A stretch of DNA of 64,000 nucleotides from Rhizomys pruinosus (Eukaryota > Chordata > Mammalia > Rodentia > Spalacidae), in assembly GCA_009823505.1 (NCBI GenBank), contig VZQC01005070.1:1716357-1780356 (forward strand), written 5' to 3'. A program made the translations under genes and the position numbers. The notes under the pieces were generated by a model that did no database searches, was not told the DNA's origin, and saw nothing but the letters and a program-made list of their open reading frames with translations. This document shows positions 58,771 through 64,000 of this stretch, piece by piece (position 1 is the stretch's first letter; each line of letters starts with the position of its first letter).

Positions 58771-60081
58771 AATATCTTGCTTGCTTAGACATTTTTGTCT
58801 TGTTCAGAAATATTTTCTGTTAGGGGCAAACATTTTAATACTTTCTCTCTTGGTGTGCACTGATTTTCTATAAACTTGTCAAAATGAACGATGAAAAGAT
58901 GACAGATAAGCAGATAAATTCAAGAAGCTGTTAGTAAGGGACTTTCATGGGAGCTAGAATTATGAAACCTTGAATTCCTCAACGTTGTCCATTCCTCCCC
59001 ATAAGCACCCTCTACTTCCTCTGTGCTTCTGGGCTCCACACCAACCAACACAAAATCACATCTCCATGATGTTGCTTCACTGCTCAGGAGTGGTGGGTAC
59101 AAGCAGTTTCCTATGCTTTCCTTCCTTACGCACAGGACAAAGAATGCCTGGCCATACTCCATGAGGATGCTCACTTAAAAAAAAAAAAAAAAAAGAACTT
59201 TAAGATATGTCTAGACACTGGATTATCTAAGTCCTTACAATTTATATTTTCTTTAAAATTATAGAAGTATTTTGATAGTTAATGTTATGATATAATTTAA
59301 CTTACATGCATAAAGTAAAATTTACAATGTTAAAATATAAAGCATTTGAAAATATATATTCTTTTTATGACTCATGACTAAGGATTCACTTCCTTTACTA
59401 ACATCCTCAGTGATGGTTGCAGTCTTATAGTTCCACAGGGAATATGGCTTAGTTCTCTGAGATATATGTGGAGGTGATTTATAAGCATAGTGAATGATCA
59501 CAGCATAGCACATTTATATCATGGATATAATTATATCTAATTATTTTGTAGATATGGTGACACATATATTTACACACTTTTCCAGCCTGTGTAGCCATGT
59601 TTACTAGGCTTTGAGAAAGGTGACATTGATAATGATGTTTCCTTCCTCTGAGTCTGGTCTAATTAAGGAACAGTCCAATGTTGCAGAACAGCACATGACA
59701 AAGCCTTTGTCCCTGCTTCGCTCATCCCTTAAAAGGAAGAAACTTCCATTTCTAGATTGGAATAGCACTGCGACCTAGTCCCTGTCTTCTCCAGCCTCTG
59801 TTTATTCATCCTCAAAGAGGGAGGGGTATCAATCTTAGTGAAAATGAAAATAAGAACTGGACAAGAATAGCCCTCTCTAGCCTAGAGGGTCTGGGTGGTG
59901 TTGCCTGGTGGTACTTGTGACTGTGTGAGTTTTATTTCAGGAAAGGTAGGTTCAGGAGGTGTCAGAGATCATTTGTAAGCTGCCATTTTAATGGTTTTAG
60001 CTCGTGCTGGTTTCCACTTCCAGTTAGGAAGAGGATGGGGTTATACCTTGTTCTTTCTTATTGTTATTGTTCACCTTGTTT

Positions 60082-60226
60082 TATTTTGAGACAGGGTCTT
60101 TCTATAGCCCCAGCTAGCCTTGAATTTGCTATGTAGAAGGAGCTGGCCTCCATCTCACAGAGATCCTCCTGCCTCTACCTCCTGGGTGCTAGCTAGGATT
60201 AAAGGTGTGTGCCACCACACCCAGCC
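60082..60226 (-). repeat. B1 SINE, older
   Basis: Reverse orientation: TTTGAGACAGGGTCTTTCTA, TAGCCCCAGCTAGCCTTG, GATTAAAGGTGTGTGCCACC. Confidence 0.92.
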
Positions 60227-60251
60227 CCAGCTTAACTTTGTTTTATATTTT

Positions 60252-60398
60252 ATTTTCTTTTTTTGGTCTTTTTGAGACAGCGTCTCCCTGTAACCCCAGC
60301 TGGAATTCACTCTGTAGACCAGGCTGGCCTTGAACTCAAAGATCCTGCTGCCTCTGCCTCCCAAGTGCTAGGATTAAAGGCATGCACCACCATGCCCA
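60252..60398 (-). repeat. B1 SINE inserted beside another B1
   Basis: Reverse orientation: GGTCTTTTTGAGACAGCGTC, TGTAGACCAGGCTGGCCTTG, GGATTAAAGGCATGCACCAC. AGCTTAACTTTGT on both sides (from 60229 and from 60399) is the target-site duplication. Confidence 0.94.
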
Positions 60399-60746
60399 GC
60401 TTAACTTTGTCTTTTAAAGGTCATTTATATAACCTAAATTATTAACTTGATATTTTTCTAGTGCTTCCGAATAAATTGGTAATATTTTCTCCTTCATTAA
60501 ATATTCTTCTATAAAAACACTTTTCAATGATTATTCAGCTTCTCCATTGTATGACATTTGATATTGATTAAATCACATCTGAAATGTTTAGGTATTTGAA
60601 AAATTATTGAATTACTGTAAATGACAACAAATTTACACAATATTTATTGCTACAGTTCTGTTAATTTTCTGAAGGAAAATGTCTGAAACAAGACTGACTG
60701 CAGCAATGTACATGAACACATGTAAATTTTATTTGAGTTATTTTTT

Positions 60747-60918
60747 ATTTTTGTTTTTTTTTTTGTTGTTTTTTTGGTCTTTTCGAGACAGGGTCTCCCT
60801 GTAGCCCCAGCTGTCCTGGAACTCACTCTGTAGACCAGGCTGGCCTTGAACTCACAAAGATCCACCTGCCTCTGCCTCCCAAGTGCTAGGATTAAAGGCG
60901 TGTGCCACCACGCCCGGC
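60747..60918 (-). repeat. Young B1 SINE
   Basis: Full length in reverse, with intact CpGs (CTTTTCGAGACAGGGTCTCC, CACCACGCCCGGC). Target-site duplication TTGARTTATTTTTT (60733-60746, 60919-60932) with one mismatch. Confidence 0.96.
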
Positions 60919-62095
60919 TTGAATTATTTTTTAAATACACTGAATGACCATCACCCAGGAAGTTTGCATCAACTCGATCCATCTCCCAGAAGCGAATGGA
61001 AACCCCTGTTTCCTTGTCCCTTTACTGGAATTAAGGGTTAGATTCTCAGTCCTATGTCACATTTCACTTCCTGTGCTTTCCCATGCTTTAGGATATGGGA
61101 GCCAGCCACTCTTCATCCTTTGTTTGGGAGGTGTTGCTCCACTGCAGTTTTCCGAAGTGTGAAATGCCTTATTTCCTTAAGTCAAGTTACCTAATCTCTT
61201 GACATTACAAATATTAGCGTTTTAAAATCTGTTTTGAAATTAAGACAAAAGCAAACATCATTGCTAATGTACATTTGAAAGAGGAGGGGGCAAGAAACCA
61301 TGGAAACAGCAGAGGAATTAAAATGGCAACTAAGAATTAGACACCAGAATAGAACCAGCAATGGTCCAGATGAGGATTATAATTGGAAGCGATTTGACAG
61401 GAGTTCTAAGGTGTTCTTTACATTTTCTCTCCTCCTCCCCTTCTCCAGTCATGCTTTTAGGAAGACTTGATAAAGCTTACTTCCATTATTATAGTTTGTT
61501 CCTCATAAAACTCCTTATAAAAATACCACAGGCTGTCACAACCACACACAAACACAGCTCATGTTAGGCCACAGGATGGCACTCTGGGTGCATCCAAGTG
61601 AGGAAGTGCTGCACTCCCCCTGGAAAAAAAAAAGCTCAGTGTCCCCTGGGAAGCTGCAAGAGGCTCAGTGCTCATAGCCTGCAGTACAAGCCCAGCACCT
61701 GTCCAACTAGAGAAGGCGAGAGCAGCTAAGATTTTATCTTTTCAGAGTACCCAGGTCTCCATTTAATCACCCTCTCCTCCACCTCCCAAATACCAGGGAG
61801 AGGCTCCAGGAACAACTACCTCCTGGCTTCCTCCTGCCTTGAAGTTTACACTTTCTGGAGACCCAGCATATTCTTACTGCTCACAGGAAGCAGATCTTTC
61901 CCTGCAACACATTTACTAAATGTATGGTCTTTCCAAGACTGTAACTCTCATGGTATGGATGCATTTCCACATTAAAGATTACTTCAAATTTCCCATATGG
62001 ATGTTTTGAAGTATAATTAATATTTCATTGTGTGGAATGAGGCTAATGCATGTTAAGTGGACTGTATGTGGAGTCATGGAAATACTGCTTTTTCT

Positions 62096-62187
62096 CTGTA
62101 CACCAGACTGGCCTTGAACTCACAAAGATCCACCTGCTTCTGCCTCCCAAGTGCTAGGATTAAAGGCGTGCACTACCACACCTGGCT
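62096..62187 (-). repeat. Tailless 3'-truncated B1 insertion
   Basis: Only the first ~92 nt of a B1 (to the CTGGTCTACAG position) are present, without the second half and without a poly-A tail. It is nevertheless flanked by a perfect 17-bp duplication GAAATACTGCTTTTTCT (62079-62095, 62188-62204), so the truncated form itself was inserted. Confidence 0.88.
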
Positions 62188-63053
62188 GAAATACTGCTTT
62201 TTCTGTATTTGATATTATTTTTTTTTCTGTAATAAGCATGATTTACTATTAAGATATAACAAGATCTATATTAAAGTTGCAATAATGATTTTTACTGGCA
62301 GAAAGAGGCGGCTGTTTCCAGGGAAAAGCTTGCAAAGGGACCTGAAAGGAGAAAAAAAAAGTACATAAATTGAACTCCCACCAAGGAAGAACTAGAAAAT
62401 AATTCAATAGGTAAAGTCTGATGAAGTAATAGAAAGCCTTGAAGGCTAAGGTGGGGCATTTAGATTTGCCCCAGATACAGCATGATAAAGCCTTGAGCAG
62501 AGACTCTATGATGGAGAAAGTCTGGTGAAATTCTGATACCAGCATGGACGAGATTGGAAAAGGGAACAAGTGAGAGAGGAGGAAAAACCTAGGGAGGAAG
62601 GGTGGGACAGGAGAGGATGCCGGGGCTGTCCTGTGTGACGAGGACTCGTGGTGAGAGAGAAATGGGGAGGGGGAATCAAAAATTAGAGACACTAGGAGAT
62701 CTATGGACTGCACTGGAACAGTGAAGAAGCAAATGCAGCACTGCGGTTTCTCAATCCTAGCTTGTGCCGGTCCAGGGCTGAGCTCACCAAGCAGTTCTTT
62801 GAGCTCTTAACAAAGAGCCACTTTTTCCTTTCCACAGCTCCCACCAGTTTCCACTTCATTCTTTACTTATTCCACCAGAATCACCCCTGGCTCTATTGCC
62901 ATATGACTTCACAGGTAAAACAAGCCAATCAGTCATGAGGTCCCCTCTTCCTAGCACAAATTTACAATGACGGCTTATCCAACAAGGCAGAGGACATAGA
63001 TATCTGCTTTGAGATATTGCTTCAAACTGCCCAGAAATTTTGTGATATATCTT

Positions 63054-63430
63054 CACTATTTTTATACTTGACTATGAGATGTACCCCAAAGCCCATGCTT
63101 TGAACTGCTTAGCTCCCAGTTGGAGGTGCTATTTTAGAGAGGTCTGAAAAATTCAGGAGGCCGGGGCCAACCTGAAGGAAGCATGCAGGGGCAACTCTCT
63201 GGGTGTATTGTGGCCGGTCCCTTTCTGCTGTCTGTCTCCTGTCCAGCAGGATGCTGCTACTCAACCATAGACTTCTGCTAACAAGGTGTCTTGCCCCGGT
63301 GCACAGAGCCAAGGGATCCAGAGACTCTACTTGCTCACTGAAGCTGTGAGTGAAATAAATCCTCCCTCCCTAAGTTGTTTTCACAGGTGTTTTGGTCACA
63401 GCAGTGAAGAAAAAAAAAAAAGCTAATATA
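63054..63430 (+). mobile_element. MaLR/MT-like solo LTR
   Basis: ATGAGATGTACCCCAAAGCC, CATGCTTTGAACTGCTTAGC, GAAGCTGTGAGTGAAATAAA, TCCCTAAGTTGTTTTCACAG, TTTTGGTCACAGCAGTGAAG, and a final AGCTAATATA. The AATAAA at 63355-63360 is the LTR's polyadenylation signal. Confidence 0.7.
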
Positions 63431-63759
63431 ACTGTGTTCTCAGCTCTGATGGAGAAATCTTCACACAGCCTTCTTTATTTTCATTGGATTGTCTCCCATT
63501 CACTATAAGACTCTCTAAAATATGTAAGCTGGAGACTTTACCCCAAAGCTGGAGACCCTATACCTCTGCATCTATTTTGTTCTTGTTTTGATTATATTAA
63601 AAATAGCCTCACTTATGATAAATGTCAAGGCTTTCACATGTGCTGGATCTTATTGACAATCCTTCTGAAAGCTGTCTCTGCATTTTGGGGCTTTATGTTG
63701 TATACTTGATATTTCCAACACCCCAGTCACCCCACACAAACATAATCTAGTGACTCTCA

Positions 63760-63900
63760 TCCATTTAATCTTCAAAGGTTTAATGAATACTTGGTGTGTG
63801 TCAGGTGCTGCCCTATGACGTAGGGATAGAACCATTAAATACCCAAAGCAAAGCAGACGAATGTTGCTGCCCCCATGGAATTCTTGATGAGCTGTAAAAA
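63760..63900 (+). repeat. LINE-2 fragment
   Basis: AATACTTGGTGTGTGTCAGG, TGCTGCCCTATGACGTAGGG, ATAGAACCATTAAATACCCA, TTGCTGCCCCCATGGAATTC follows the L2 motif of a size-changing CTGTGTGCCAGGCACTG core to CCCTGCCCTCATGGAG. Confidence 0.7.
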
Positions 63901-64000
63901 TTCTACCTTCTACTCACAAAACAAATATATAAGCAAACAAATAAATAATAATAATAATCTTTCATGACGAAAGAGTTTCTTCAGGAATCAACTGTACTAT

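Larger units (their letters stand above)
13087..64000 (-). other. Tenm2: Tenm2 intron upstream of the start exon (partial)
   Basis: Fifty kilobases of intron in gene sense. Apart from listed features, I see nothing recognisable in 14015-15680, 21900-22810, 23065-23390, 23790-26200, 26480-27340, 28110-30110, 30315-33270, 33850-34230, 34435-35375, 35800-37580, 37755-38025, 39135-39460, 39585-39960, 40560-41580, 41965-43045, 43520-44455, 47305-48235, 49060-50290, 51270-51770, 57615-58555, 58775-60080, 60405-60740, 60935-62075 and 62205-63050. These are mostly AT-rich unique sequence with occasional homopolymers. Old repeats too decayed to see by eye are likely among them. Confidence 0.75.

Noticed and set aside
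62249..62713. 154-codon minus-strand open frame
   Set aside because: Unique intronic sequence without protein-family resemblance, splice sites or codon bias that I can see.
1..64000. A novel multi-gene biological system
   Set aside because: Only one exon of a known gene is present; all other structure is explained by repeats, possible regulatory motifs, or the probable assembly fault.

Overview
This is a rodent intronic window carrying one certain exon. A minus-strand exon at 12794-13086 contains the start codon and first 75 codons of teneurin-2 (Tenm2), with a clean splice acceptor and donor. Positions 13087-64000 are therefore the intron upstream of the start exon in gene sense, and 1-12793 are the downstream intron. 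I find no other protein-coding exon and no RNA gene. Interspersed repeats point to a muroid rodent: many B1, B2/B3 and B4 SINEs, rodent L1 pieces, MaLR LTRs, and older MIR, L2 and MER5A copies. The youngest B2 copies differ in their 3' half from the mouse B2 I know, and ID elements were not seen, so this is probably not Mus or Rattus. The species cannot be fixed by eye.

Layout. 1-12.8 kb: low-repeat intron with a B4 plus GGA tract, a B3, an L2, a MIR and CA/GT tracts. 12.8-13.1 kb: Tenm2 start exon. 13.7-16.8 kb: B4, B3, and a B1 split by an AT tract. 16.9-21.9 kb: a long, decayed L1 ORF2/3' region with three later SINEs and a 32-bp minisatellite. 22.8-40.6 kb: scattered B2/B3/B1, MER5A and L1 3' ends, with a GC-richer block at 33.3-33.85 kb that looks like a possible plus-strand promoter. 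41.9 kb: two perfect palindromes close together. 44.5-48.7 kb: MaLR LTR-internal-LTR element and a second, inverted LTR. 51.77-57.56 kb: a direct / noisy inverted / direct triplication of one 1.3-kb intronic segment, with long pyrimidine-rich and purine-rich stretches between. 58-64 kb: MIR, four B1 copies (one 3'-truncated and tailless), a rodent LTR and an L2.

The strongest anomaly is 51.77-57.56 kb. It reads as an unpolished long-read foldback built into the assembly, not as biology. The longest ORFs of the window (up to 354 codons) lie there and are low-complexity artefacts. I did not find a convincing new biological system. The items most worth a check are that assembly fault, the tailless B1 insertion at 62.1 kb, the B2 subfamily with an internal duplication, the palindrome pair at 41.9 kb, and the promoter-like block at 33.4 kb.
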